Below the pieces are notes generated by a model, which did not search any database, had not been told where the DNA came from, and saw nothing but the letters and a program-made list of their open reading frames with translations. This document shows, piece after piece, positions 43,246 through 54,529 of a DNA stretch of 64,000 bases (within the stretch, counting starts at the first letter, position 1; the number at the start of each line of letters is the position of its first letter). Made by a program: the position numbers and the translations under genes. The DNA is from Sepiola atlantica (lineage: Eukaryota; Mollusca; Cephalopoda; Sepiida; Sepiolidae): the NCBI GenBank assembly GCA_963556195.1, contig OY744532.1, forward strand, positions 100,849,583 through 100,913,582. The letters run 5' to 3'.

Positions 43246-44550
43246 GATCAAGAGAAGAATAGGGACCCCAGATCATTAACACAAGACGCGGGACATATTT
43301 TAGAATCACCGGTTGACCTCGCAATACACGTGGTCTCTATTTACAAAACACTTGTAAATAGATCTTTTATAACATGTTAATATTTATTTTAAGGCAGAGA
43401 GTTCATAAATAAAACAAATAAATATTAACATGTTTTCTTTTAAAACATGTTTTTGTGTCACTATTTACAAAACAACTTTTCTTTTAACATGTATACGCTT
43501 TTTTAAAAATCGGCTGACTTGTAATCTGTCGTTTTGCAATAAACAAAACAATTTATCATTTTTTTTTTACTTTTATTTACTAAATAAAAAACAAATTTTA
43601 AACGCAATTCTATATTTCGTGTTGTGTATTTTAAGAAAAAGTGGATACTTTTTTTTCTTTTCCTAGGGAGGCGAGTAACTAGCGAAGTTTTATTTATTTG
43701 TTTATAATTGTTGCTTACAGAAAAAAAAAAGGAAAAAACTTCATAAATTTTAAATTGCTTCCGTTTAGAAACTGATTTTTGAAGTCTAACTCCGCCCTCG
43801 TGGGGAGGCAAAACGAAAGATTACAAGTCAGCCGATTTTTTAAAAAGCGTATATATTTCGTTTATTTATTAAAATAACTTGCGTAATCATCCGTTTTGCC
43901 TCCTTAGGCTAGGAGCAATGTGTAGTATGGAAAAATCCTTCTAAACTGAGGTAAAATCCAGAGTGCCCCTTTTTGGGAAGCTTGATTTTTCCCTACAAAA
44001 CGAAAGATTACGTAAGTACGGTGATAAATATTTCATACCCCCCCCATTTCTGCCCTCGTGAAGTTTTTTCCTTTTTTTTCTGTAAGCAACAATTATAAAC
44101 AAATAAAACTTCGCTAGTTACTCGCCTCCCTAGGAAAAGAAAAAAAAGTATCCACTTTTTCTTAAAATACACAACACGAAATATAGAATTGCGTTTAAAA
44201 TTTGTTTTTTATTTAGTAAATAAAAGTAAAAAAAAAATGATAAATTGTTTTGTTTATTGCAAAACGACAGATTACAAGTCAGCCGATTTTTAAAAAAGCG
44301 TATACATGTTAAAAGAAAAGTTGTTTTGTAAATAGTGACACAAAAACATGTTTTAAAAGAAAACATGTTAATATTTATTTGTTTTATTTATGAACTCTCT
44401 GCCTTAAAATAAATATTAACATGTTATAAAAGATCTATTTACAAGTGTTTTGTAAATAGAGACCACGTGTATTGCGAGGTCAACCGGTGATTCTAAAATA
44501 TGTCCCGCGTCTTGTGTTAATGATCTGGGGTCCCTATTCTTCTCTTGATC
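43246..44550. mobile_element. Very large palindrome (~495-bp arms), fold-back type
   Basis: 43246-43743 and 44058-44550 are reverse complements with almost no differences; a 78-codon frame occurs identically in each arm. The 315-bp spacer contains a shortened third copy of an arm segment (GATTACAAGTCAGCCGATTT, about 43820) and a U2-like fragment. GAGATT occurs just outside both ends (43237, 44552), a possible 6-bp target duplication. The arms encode no recognisable protein. Confidence 0.9.
43896..43938 (+). repeat. U2-like SINE head fragment in the palindrome spacer
   Basis: GCCTCCTTAGGCTAGGAGCA followed by ATGTGTAGTATGG resembles stem-loop I and the GTAGTA segment. It is short and diverged. 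Confidence 0.45.
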
Positions 44551-44939
44551 CGAGATTTAAAAAAAACTTTTTTGTACTTTTACCGGGACGATCTTTTTAT
44601 GCAAGTACTCAATGGCATCATTCAATTTCATTCTCTAAGTAGGTACACTTATATAATATATCTTAACTACAACTCGTATTTAATTTGTTTTGGGGATGAC
44701 GGCAGTATTTTTTGTTGAGGCTTTTCTACAAAAAGTTCCGTTTCAGTGTGACATAATTTGTAACCACGAAACACGTACATTAAAATAGTCATATCTTAAG
44801 AATACCTGCCCTAGTTTCTTTTAGTGAGGGAGACACAAATCAAAGAAGTAGGTATTTACCCCCACCGCACCCCCCACCCCCCATATCACGGGAAGATTTG
44901 ACGAAAGGTCGGAAGGTGGGGGTCGAAAAACAAGCGCAC
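44551..44939. other. No recognised feature
   Basis: Unassigned DNA with a CCCCCACC-rich patch at 44860-44882. Confidence 0.5.
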
Positions 44940-44944
44940 AAGGT

Positions 44945-45110
44945 GTGTGCGCTCTGGCCGTAAAAATACCTGATCAGACCGTCGGCATTACCCGGTAAGG
45001 GGCGCTTCAGGCGATTAGCAATAAAGTAACCCCTTTCTCAAAAAGAGATGGTAAAGCCTGGGAGGTGGACCTCCTAGAACTGCACAGAACCATACCTCAG
45101 CCAGCAAGAT
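44945..45110 (-). mobile_element. U2-SINE family body, minus strand
   Basis: Minus strand: CTGTGCAGTTCTAGGAGGTC, CACCTCCCAGGCTTTACC, TTTATTGCTAATCGCCTGAA, GCGCCCCTTACCGGGTAATG, CCGACGGTCTGATCAGG. The 5' side is GGCTGAGGTATGG rather than U2. Confidence 0.78.
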
Positions 45111-45279
45111 CATCAATAGCTAAAAAAAATGATCCAGACTGTCGAGGACGTATCGTCGATTTGGTATGAACAGAAACCTACTGTGCCAGGTAGATCAAAG
45201 AATATTCGCTTCCATTTACAACGTTATTTCGTTCTAAGAATCAAATTAAAAGACCTCCACTTCCCCTGTTAGAATTTCC

Positions 45280-45317
<38 letters not shown>

Positions 45318-45639
45318 AGAATTAAATAACAGAAATTCAATTCTTGGTCGCATCAGAAAGTAACGTCGAAGTGTTTATTGGATTTTAGCCATTCTTAAAT
45401 TTAGAACACAATTCTTCCTTCTTCGTGTGGTTTTCTTCTTTTAATTCGATAATCGGATACTTTATTTCTAGTTTTCTAAAAGCAGAAAAAAAAATGTAGT
45501 TTTATTATAGGCGATACGTTTCATATAGTGTATTACCAAGATGTCTAGACATTGGTGACGTTAATAAGTTTTCTTCTTTATTAAAGTACCTGCGAATTAT
45601 TCACAGTCGACAGAACTACGAAGTTATTGGAATCACAGA
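45111..45639. other. No recognised gene; (ATT)n
   Basis: Unassigned DNA with an ATT run at 45286-45314. Confidence 0.5.
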
Positions 45640-45742
45640 AAATGGAATTGGTAAGTTGTGCTCCAGTTTGTTGCGGACTGAGGACCTGAGTGTGCCGGGT
45701 TCGAATCCAGTTCGTTCCACAGAACCACTTTCATTCAAACGC
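45640..45742 (+). mobile_element. tRNA-headed SINE fragment
   Basis: GCGGACTGAGGACCTGAGTG, then GGGTTCGAATCCAGTTCGTT and CCACAGAACCACTTTCA match the SINE at 38346-38560 from the anticodon-arm region through box B. It is cut off by the U2-headed SINE at 45744. Confidence 0.75.
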
Positions 45743-45743
45743 A

Positions 45744-46085
45744 CCTTGGCCTTTTGGCTAAGATCAAAGTTTAGTATTTGTTCCGATGGATACGGCACCC
45801 CATAGACTGGTATTGTCTTGGCCTTCGGGACTTGATTTACGTCGGTCTATGGGTCTGTCCTGTGCAGTTCTAGGAGGTCCACCCTCCCAGGCTTCGCCTC
45901 CCCTCTTTGGTGAGGAGTAAGTTTATTGCTTACTGCTTGAGGCGCCCCTACCGGGGAATGTCGACGGAGCTGCCCAGGCAATTTTTAAACCCCACTTTCT
46001 CGACCCGACCTTGGGTCACATCTTACTTGTGGGAGTAAGATAAAAACTGGCCTTGTGCCTAACTCATGGAGAGGAGTAAATCAAT
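45744..46085 (+). mobile_element. U2-headed SINE, long form
   Basis: The head CCTTGGCCTTTTGGCTAAGA and AAGTTTAGTATTTGTTC is slightly diverged. Within the loop of the CTGCAC/GTGCAG-type stem it carries the extra cassette CCCATAGACTGG ... TTGGCCTTCGGGACTTG ... CGGTCTATGGG, which folds on itself. The body then continues as usual but lacks the CAGAGTGCTC arm. It ends AGGAGTAAATCAATACTC. Confidence 0.88.
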
Positions 46086-46225
46086 ACTCTCCTGGAGAGG
46101 AGGGAAATAAAATACTTTAAACACTCATATCTCGTAGAGACTTCCGGTTCAAATAACCATGTCATCACAAGTGGAAGTGGACAAGCCTAAAAATTAAAGA
46201 ACGGAAAACCATGAAGATAATATAC

Positions 46226-46604
46226 AGGGACCAATTCTCCTCCATGACAACGCTCGCCCGCATGTTGCCCAACTGACCCTGCAGAAGCTGAACGAATTGG
46301 GCTACGAAACTCTGCGTCATCCGCCATATTCACCGGACCTCTCGCCGACCGATTATCACTTTTTCAAGCATCTCGACAAATTCCTACACGAGAAATGCTT
46401 CAAAAGCCGAGATGATGCCGAATCAGACTTCAATGACTTCATATCTTCCAGAACTCCGGATTTTTATGATAATGAAATAAGTAAACTTGTTTCTCGTTGG
46501 CAAAAATGTGTTGATTCTAATGGTTCTTATTTTGATTAATGAAGTTTGGTATGAAAGAAGTTATAGTCTTTTGAAGTTGAACGTCAAAAAACGCCATTGT
46601 TTTG
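46226..46604 (+). pseudogene. mariner transposase 3' fragment with intact catalytic end
   Basis: It is closely related to the mariner at 39623 but 5'-truncated. The frame is unbroken: LLHDNARPHVAQLTLQKLNE, LRHPPYSPDLSPTDYHFFKH, VDSNGSYFD, stop at about 46539. The second and third catalytic aspartates (DNARPH and SPTD) are separated by 34 residues, the mariner D34D signature. The right inverted repeat is present only in its inner part (ACGCCATTGTTTTG). Confidence 0.9.
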
Positions 46605-46614
46605 AAATAACATG

Positions 46615-47165
46615 TTTATAATTAACTACAAGAATACCTGTCTCGGGACGGGTAAACTTAATTCCTCGAACAGACGAGTTTTGCAACACTTTCATATCCC
46701 CTTGCGAAAATTAAAATTTAAACATATTTTATACAACACTTCGTCTCTAGAATCCTTAATTCAAATTTTGATCAACATTCATCCTGATTTTGATTCAAGC
46801 AAATAACTAAATTTAAGGCTTAAGTTTAAGAGGTCTTAAGAAGAAATTGAAATTGAGGGAATCTTAATTGGTATCTAATGACTATGGATCAGATAAAATG
46901 CAAAGCTGAAATATTTAAAGTTTCAAATGGAATGTTGCGCTCATATTATCCCCCTAAAACCCCTTCAAAATTCTTTAAAGAAAGTGAAATTAAGAGACTA
47001 TTTATATATTTATGTCTAATACCTATTATTTTTTTTCTTTAGGGTCATCGTACGGTTTCAGTACCACCCTAAATGGTATAGTTAAAAAAACACATGTGCC
47101 CACGTTATATACCCTGTTGCCTAGAATAAATATTCCATAATTCATAATGATAGGTTCAATAGTTG
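46615..47165 (+). repeat. Dispersed repeat family B, copy 3
   Basis: It matches 13430-14005 in order: AATACCTGTCTCGGGACGGG, TCCTTAATTCAAATTTTGAT, ATGCAAAGCTGAAATATTTA, TATGTCTAATACC, then ATTCATAATGATAGGTTCA. It is immediately right of the mariner fragment. About 40 bp near 47030-47070 are unique. Confidence 0.7.
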
Positions 47166-47925
47166 GAGATTTTACGAAGCACATACATATTATTGACGCT
47201 AAAATGTAAAGATGATATTATATTGAACGAATTACATACACTGGCTGCCAGTATAGATAGATACACCCCCACATCCAAAAAGTGAAAGTGATTCTGAGAA
47301 TACTGTGTTGTGAGGAATGAATATATACTATACTGACCGCTCCCCAAAAGAGGAGGTAATGACTGGCAGTAATGATAAATGATAAATGATAAAATACCAC
47401 AATACTCCGTTTTTGTAAAAGTTTAAAAGATAAATAAAAGCTGTATAGTTATTTCTTTATCTTACGTACAAGATAAATGGCAATCGTTCGAAAAAAAAAA
47501 AAAATTAAATACTTCTAGCATTAAATAACCTATCTTACACATTTCACGCATTTTACGGTATGTAAGACATTTCCATTAACTTCCACACACAGACCTGCAC
47601 ATACTTTATTGAGCACAGTGCAAACTGTGTAAACAGTTTTAAGGACACAATCTCAAAGCGTACCACTGTCAGGTTTGCGAGGAATAAATGTTTTCACATA
47701 CATTATGATTTCTCTGTTTTTTTTGGTTTCATTTCTAATTGTTTATATTAGAACATATATAAAAGAAGAGATGCTGCCCAAGGCGTCTGCAAATTCCTTC
47801 ATAGGTACATTTGGCTAATCGACATCCAACAAAATATCAGTACTTACGTCATCAAGCGTCGGCAAACTCTTTCATACTCTTAAAATCTGTTGTAATCTAA
47901 ATTAACATTAAAATGTACATACTAT
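47166..47925. other. No recognised gene
   Basis: Unassigned DNA; a GATAAATGAT triplicate at 47368-47390 and an A run near 47495. Confidence 0.5.
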
Positions 47926-47927
47926 GA

Positions 47928-48110
47928 TACTTCAGATACATCTATGATACTTCAGATACATCTATGATACTTCAGACACATCTATGATACTTCAGATACA
48001 TCTATGATACTTCAGACACATCTATGATACTTCAGACACATCTATGATACTTCAGACACATCTATGATACTTCAGATACATCTATGATACTTCAGATACA
48101 TCTATAATGG
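47928..48110 (+). repeat. 20-bp tandem repeat
   Basis: Nine units of TATGATACTTCAGATACATC with a T/C alternation (AGATACA or AGACACA) that varies between neighbouring units. Confidence 0.96.
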
Positions 48111-48352
48111 TTTGAAGAAACGATTGTACATTTTAATTAATGAAAGCTTTTAAAGATTGCACTAGAGAATATTTACGGTAATTTGGTGATAATTACCTCT
48201 GATAAGGAGGTTATGTATTCGATGGAATTTATATCTATGTTTGTTCGTATGTATACAGCCTAGCGTCCACATCGCTGGAGCAATCGTCACCAAACTTGGT
48301 CAAAATATCGGTCCTGGCCTAATTTAAAAATGATTTAACTTTGAGACATCTA

Positions 48353-50224
48353 CTCGTGCTGGTCAAAAAAATAGAACATATGTATAAAACTGTAAAAATC
48401 ATTTCGTTTGAGATAATTTTCGGCTTTTAAATTGTGTAGGCGAAATATTCTATATGTAAATAACAATTACAACAATTTTTAATCATTTGTCATATTTGCA
48501 TATGTCAGACTTTATTGTCACATTGGGAAATTCAACGTTTCAATTTAATAGAACATTATTCGCTGAGTAATCTTAAACTAAAAAAAAAATAGGTGTTTAA
48601 AAAGATTTTGCAAGTAATTTACTCATAATCTCTCATTCTTATTGAGGACAATCTGTGAGATGTAATTGGTGTTAAAATATTCCTATCATGCTAAACTAAC
48701 TGAAATAGTTGTTTTACGATAGAAACTTTTTTTCATATCAATTGCAATGTCAGTTTTTCAATATTTCGCGTTTCAAAATAATAGAACAAGACAGCTAAGA
48801 AAACAAAATAGTTTTTTATTAACTTAAATACAAATAAAAATTAATCAATATTTAGTAGCAGCACCTTTTGCCTTGATAACAGCATCAATTCGCTGGGGCA
48901 TGGAATCAACAAGCTTCTCGCAATTCTGTGTAGACACCATGTGTTCTGTATTGCAATGTTCTTTGCGAAGCTTCCTCTTCATCTGATCCCACAAGGCTTC
49001 AATAACGTTCAAATCTGGCGAGTTCGCCGGCCATTCAAGAACAGGGATCGATCGTTCTCGGAGCCAGGAAGTTGTGGACTTGGCAGAGTGTGCCGGTGCC
49101 AAGTCACAGACAACTTAAAAAAATCATAATCCAAGTTTATGACTCTTTCACCCGACGACTGGCCTACTATAAACATTGTTAACAAATACTTGTTGAGCGT
49201 CCTCTTGGATAATCAAATTCTTCCCATCCCACCCATGTTTCCAATCTCCTCTCATAGGGTTGTTCTTGGTACACTGTTGCGTTTACATTTCCTTTGATGA
49301 AGCAAAAATTACCAACACCCTTAGCACTCATACAGCCCCAAACCATGCAAGACTGCGGGAACTTCACAGACTTCTTGACGCATTCTTTGTTATACCGTTC
49401 CGTGGATCTTCACCAAATACGTGGCCCTTGGTCGCCGAAGAAGATACAAAATCGAGACTCATCTGAAAAGATCACACGCCGCCATTCGTCTGTAGTCCAG
49501 GTTTGATGAGCAGTTGCCCATCGTAGCCTCTTCAACATCTGTTTTTTGTTAAGGAGCGGTTTGGTGGCAGCTATAGGATTTTGGTATCCCAGTTGCCGGA
49601 GCCTTCGGTAGGTAGTGCTTCTTGAAACGTCGGCACCAGAAGCCTGTTTCCACTCTTTAGTAATATTGCTTGTTGACTGGAATCGACTTTTCTTTTCCAC
49701 CTTGTCCAGTGCCCGGTCTTGTCTTTCAGTGGTGCTTTTCTTTCGTCCGCATTTCTTGCGATTGCTGTTGGAAACATCCTTAACATTTTTCTGGAGCACT
49801 TTGGTCACTACCGATCTTGAACATCCGACCTTGGTTGCGATTTCCATGTGCGTCTTTCCTACTTCCCGCAAATCGAAGTTTCGCTGCTTCTCAGGCAAAG
49901 ATATGTCTTTAGAGCGACCCATAATGAGAGATTATAATTAAATTACTTGCACAATCTTTTTAAACACAGAGCTTTTTTGAGTTTAAGATTACTCAACGAA
50001 TAATGTTCTATTAAATTGAAACGTTGAATTTCCCAATGTGACAATAAACTACTCTGTGACAATAAAGTCTGACATATGCACATATGATAAATGATTAAAA
50101 ATAGTTGTAATTGTTATTTACATATAGAATATTTCGCCTACACAATTTAAAAGCCGAAAATTATCTCAAACGAAATGATTTTTACAGTTTTATACATATG
50201 TTCTATTTTTTTGACCAGCACGAG
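48353..50224 (-). mobile_element. Tc1-type transposon with long inverted repeats, inactive
   Basis: It is flanked by TA (48351-48352, 50225-50226). Inverted repeats span 48353-48579 (227 bp) and 49980-50224 (245 bp; the extra 18 bp is a local duplication of GTGACAATAAA). Ends read CTCGTGCTGGTCAAAAAAAT. The size of 1872 bp and the internal transposase remnants fit Tc1-like elements. Confidence 0.94.
48845..49922 (-). pseudogene. Tc1-like transposase, frameshifted
   Basis: 49410-49922 begins MGRSKDISLPEKQRNFDLRE and includes the paired-like DNA-binding part (VGCSRSVVTKVLQ; RLRQLGYQNPIAATKPLL) and the first catalytic aspartate in VIFSDESRF. After a frameshift, 49179-49367 gives CMVWGCMSAKGVGNF. 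Another shift leads to 48845-49102 with CDLAPAHSAK and NSPDLNVIEALWDQMKRKL. The aspartate and glutamate are 34 residues apart (D34E). Catalytic residues remain but the frame is broken at least twice. Confidence 0.92.
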
Positions 50225-50425
50225 TAGATCAAAGTTAAGGTCACGGAAAAGGTAAGAGTTACAATTTTGGCGATGAATTTTGTTCTGCTTATCGTAGAGA
50301 CTCGCCACTTGGCCCATATTGTAGTCAATGAAGTCCCGGATCTTACATGCCTTTCATAAATTCGGTCAAGGTTGACATTTCGACGGAATTTGAACTTCCG
50401 TTGTCAAGCGGAGGTATGTAGTATA

Positions 50426-50598
50426 ATCGGACTACCATTCTCATCTTGGTGGTTATTTTCACAACGTTTCGGCCGATGTAACTTCCAACACTTTCCAGGT
50501 CCTTTTTGAATAACGAGTAGAAGTGTTACTTTTTATGTTGTTCTTAGTTATTATCGCCTGTAGTAAGGATTGAACCTTAAGGCCCATAGTCATGTAAA
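50426..50598. repeat. Fragment with ACAACGTTTCGGCCG and a box B-like sequence
   Basis: CACAACGTTTCGGCCGATGT also occurs at about 54592 and inverted near 54965. The minus strand reads AAGGTTCAATCCTTACT, like a tRNA box B. It is probably a fragment of the same compound element as at 54530-55025. Confidence 0.5.
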
Positions 50599-50599
50599 T

Positions 50600-52390
50600 A
50601 ATAAAGTACATGTTTACAGAGACTTTCATTTAGATGTGTAGTATTACTACATGTTATAATAATGTACATGTTTACAAAGACTTTCATTTAGATGTGTAGT
50701 ATCACTACATGTTATGATAATGTACATGTTTACAAAGACTTTCATTTAGATGTATAGTATCACTACATGATATAATAATGTACATGTTTACAGAGACTTT
50801 AATTTAGATGTGTAGTATTACTACATGTTATAATAATGTACATGTTTACAGAGACTTTCATTTAGATGTGTAGTATTACTACATATTATAATAATGTACA
50901 TGTTTACAGAGACTTTCATTTGATGTGTAGTATTACTACATGTTATAATAATGTACATGTTTACAGAGACTTTCATTTGATGTGTAGTATTACTACATGT
51001 TATAATAATGTACATGTTTACAGAGACTTTCATTTAGAGGTGTAGTATTACTACATGTTATAATAATGTACATGTTTACAGAGACTTTCATTTAGATGTG
51101 TAGTATTACTACATGTTATAATAATGTACATGTTTACAAAGACTTTCATTTATATTGTAGTATTACTACATGTTAAAATAATGTACGTGTTTACAAAGAC
51201 TTTCATTTAGATGGTAGTATTACTACATGTTATAATAATGTACATGGTTACAGAGACTTTCATTTAGATGTGTAGTATTACTACATGTTATAATAATATG
51301 TACATGTTTACAGAGACTTTCATTTAGATGTGTAGCATTACTACATGTTATAATAATGTACATGGTTACAGAGACTTTCATTTAGATGTGTAGTATCACT
51401 ACATGTTATAATAATGTACATGTTTACAGAGACTTTAATTTAGATGTGTAGTATTACTACATGTTATAATAATGTACATGTTTACAGAGACTTTCATTTA
51501 GATGTGTAGTAATACTACATGTTATAATAATGTACATGTTTACAAAGACTTTCATTTGATGTGCAGTATTACTACATATTATAATAATGTACATGTTTAC
51601 AGAGACTTTCATTTAGATGTGTAGTATTACTACATGTTATAATAATGTACATGGTTACAAAGACTTTCATTTATATTGTAGTATTACTACATGTTAAAAT
51701 AATGTACATGTTTACAAAGACTTTCATTTAGATTGTAGTATTACTACATGTTATAATAATGTACATGTTTACAGAGACTTTCATTTAGATGTGTAGTATT
51801 ACTACATGTTATAATAATGTACATGTTTACAAAGACTTTCATTTGATGTGTAGTATTACTACATATTATAATAATGTACATGTTTACAGAGACTTTCATT
51901 TAGATGTGTAGTATTACTACATGTTATAATAATGTACATGTTTACAAAGACTTTCATTTATATTGTAGTATTACTACATGTTAAAATAATGTACATGTTT
52001 ACAAAGACTTTCATTTAGATTGTAGTATTACTACATGTTATAATAATGTACATGTTTACAGAGACTTTCATTTAGATGTGTAGTATTACTACATGTTATA
52101 ATAATGTACATGTTTACAAAGACTTTCATTTAGATGGTAGTATTACTACATGTTAAGATAATGTACATGTTTACCAGGACCGGCGGGACAGTTATAAAAG
52201 TGGGGGGGGGCACTCCTAAAAAGTGGGGGCCCCGGTTAAACACATGCATATATAACTTCATTATTGATGACCGTAAAGTGGGGGGAGGGCAAGTCAAAAA
52301 GTGGGGGGCTTGAGCTGCCCCCCCCCGTTGCTGCCGTCCATGTTTACAAAGACTTTCATTTAGATGTGTAGTATTACTACATGTTATATA
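50600..52390 (+). repeat. 59-bp satellite array (~27 copies)
   Basis: The unit CATGTTTACAGAGACTTTCA, continuing TTTAGATGTGTAGTATTACTACATG and TTATAATAATGTA, repeats at 56-60-bp spacing. Each unit contains the perfect palindrome GTAGTATTACTAC and the palindromes ACATGT and TGTACA. Units differ at few sites (AGAGAC/AAAGAC; GATGTG/ATTG). A 164-bp insertion splits the array at 52175-52338. Confidence 0.96.
52175..52338. mobile_element. Short hAT-like MITE inside the satellite
   Basis: CATGTTTAC (52166-52174 and 52339-52347) flanks a 164-bp GC-rich insert beginning CAGGACCGGCGGGAC and ending GCTGCCGTC. The 8-9-bp duplication and a CAGG-type start suggest hAT. The ends are only weakly inverted. 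It has G8-9 and C9 runs. Confidence 0.65.
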
Positions 52391-52976
52391 CTAACTAGAC
52401 ATACCCAGCGTTGCCCGGGTGTAAAAACTACGACTTGTTAACGAAGAAACGAAAATTAATTTTGGCGACTTTTGCAAATTTTTTACATAATTACTTCAAT
52501 TAAAGAGAATAGTAAATGGTTATTCGATTTGACTTCTTTAATATTTTAGAATTTTCGGGGAGTAATGAAAAATCTATCCACTCTGAATAATTATTATCAT
52601 TAAAAAAACATTTGTATATTTGTACCAATAACATAGTGAAAGGAAAAAGCGAAAATATAGTCTAGTCCGAATCAAGTATCGATATGTTCAGACTGATTGC
52701 TATTTGGGTCTGAATGTGAAAATCCGGCAAGATAACTATATGTTATCTATAGATTAAAAAGGAAACAGCGGAAGATCTAAGAACTCAACGTTTCGCCCAA
52801 CTGTTGCGTTGGCTTTTTCAAGAGCGAAGACATGCTAAAAGCGGCAAAGAACGAGAATATCTGTAATTTGGGGAATATATATAACGATAGTGTTAATTAA
52901 ATTTATTAAGATATGCAAATATGTACACAAGCACACACGCATTATATATATACACAATAAGAAAAAAATGTTGATT
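52391..52976. other. No gene; dispersed motif at left
   Basis: The left edge carries the CCCAGCGTTGCCCGGGTG motif (52405-52422) shared with 32190-32240. The rest is unassigned. Confidence 0.45.
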
Positions 52977-52977
52977 A

Positions 52978-53024
<47 letters not shown>
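52978..53024. repeat. (TG)n(TA)n microsatellite
   Basis: GTGTGTGTGTG followed by about 17 TA dinucleotides and a GATT triplet. Confidence 0.93.
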
Positions 53025-53026
<2 letters not shown>

Positions 53027-53041
53027 ATTGATTGATTTTTT

Positions 53042-53285
53042 GAAGAATCAGATCGAATAATACGGTTAGAGATGAGATTACAGATACTAGCTTATCACTT
53101 GACCAGCCGATTGATCGGATCGAGCCTCTTCGATCTCCCATCTAGCTAAAATAAGGGCCAAAGTAGACGAATGCCTAGATACCAGGATCCCGTCCTGCCA
53201 ACAAGTGGCCCCGTTTTCAGAGGGATGGGGTACACCTCTGCATGGGGTTGCAGTCGACGAATTCGTGGCCCAGCAGACAGGGCAA
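53042..53285 (+). repeat. Dispersed repeat family A, copy 2
   Basis: Shares order and orientation with 8981-9315, including CAGGATCCCGTCCTG and ACACCTCTGCATGGGGTTGC. It is about 90 bp shorter, with an internal deletion. Confidence 0.7.
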
Positions 53286-53603
53286 TTTCATTTTGAAGAA
53301 GTCTGGCTTTTTATAGCTGTGACGAAACTATGTTTGGCACATGTGTAATCAAATCATGTTCAGATAAATAAAAATCTTTATTACCAGTAAATAGCTTCTT
53401 TTTTTTTTATTGAGCACTATTATATAAACACGGTAAAGATTCTCTGGATTTTTTACCCTGAAGATACGAACTTTACCTGGATTAACTGGGTTCGCGCCCT
53501 ACTACCGTCTGACATTATTACTTCCTACACCGATGAGAGCAAATAGCTTGAAATGCCGGCGTATGTAAGTAATAGTAATTTAATATTTATTTGTAAATGA
53601 ATA

Positions 53604-53643
<40 letters not shown>

Positions 53644-53770
53644 ATAAAAATAATGATACGTCCTATAAAAAGTGCGACTTGATGCAATATTAGGAAGCTC
53701 TGTTTTTATCGCCAGTAAAAACAATAACATAAAACTAAGTAACATTATGGCGATAAAACATCGTACATAT
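53286..53770. other. No recognised gene; (AT)n
   Basis: Unassigned DNA with an AT run at 53608-53641. Confidence 0.5.
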
Positions 53771-53771
53771 T

Positions 53772-53910
53772 TCGGCAAGGTGGTAAAACGCCAGCCTGCA
53801 GACAGTAATATCGTAGGTTCGATCCTTGCCCAAGATAGCCATGCTGATGGCGGCTAATAGCCAGAAAAATGTGTCCATGGATTCCTTTAATGCACGTAAA
53901 ATTAATTAAT
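53772..53910 (+). mobile_element. tRNA-like SINE
   Basis: GCAAGGTGGTAAAACGCCAG followed by TAGGTTCGATCCTTGCC gives box A-like and box B sequences in tRNA-like order, and the ends GGCAAGG/CCTTGCC can pair. The body continues to about 53910. No clear target duplication. Confidence 0.6.
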
Positions 53911-53933
53911 AGTTATATTTACCTTTCTCTCCC

Positions 53934-53936
<3 letters not shown>

Positions 53937-53971
<35 letters not shown>

Positions 53972-53984
53972 GAAAGAAAAAAAG

Positions 53985-54033
<49 letters not shown>

Positions 54034-54057
54034 AAGCAAGCAAGCAAGCAAGCAAGC
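53937..54057. repeat. Compound AT, GA and GCAA microsatellite
   Basis: ATAT, then AAAGAAAG, then about 18 GA dinucleotides, then six AAGC units. Confidence 0.95.
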
Positions 54058-54529
54058 ACCCGAAGAAGTTCGGCGGTTAGATTGGTTTAATCGTTGTGAA
54101 AATAATGACCGAGATGAGAATAGTAATCCAAATAAAAAAAAAAAAATACAATTTTTCCAATAATACAAAAATAGCATTAAACATTTTTATTCATTTCATG
54201 TTTGAAAAAAAACAAAAAAAAAAACAACTTTATTTGATTATGCAAACATTATGTACCCGCAACACAAAATAGTTTTAGTTTAATTTTGTTTACAAAATTT
54301 CTGACGATTTTTTCACATGTATCCCGGGGACATTTCACTGTATACACATTTTTTGTTTACTAGAAAAATATCTTTTAGGGATTCACTATTATAGAACAAT
54401 TGACGGAACTGGCAAAAACAGTCTTACAAGTTGACGATGTTAAACCACAAAAAGAGTAAAAGACAGTAACAGACTTGAGTTTTCAAAACAAAAAAAAAAT
54501 GTATTATATTTCTGAATTTTTGAGATGAG

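Larger units (their letters stand above)
48190..50425 (-). repeat. Dispersed repeat family C, copy 2, split by Tc1
   Basis: 48190-48350 and 50226-50425 together reproduce family C in inverse orientation to the copy at 18839-19665. The Tc1 element lies between, so family C was here first. Confidence 0.75.

Noticed and set aside
43430..44366. Two identical 78-codon proteins in opposite orientation as a duplicated gene
   Set aside because: They are identical because the arms of the palindrome are; the peptide is Phe-, Leu- and Asn-rich with no domain.
50600..52390. CRISPR-like array
   Set aside because: The whole 59-bp unit is repeated with no unique spacers, and the setting is a eukaryotic genome.
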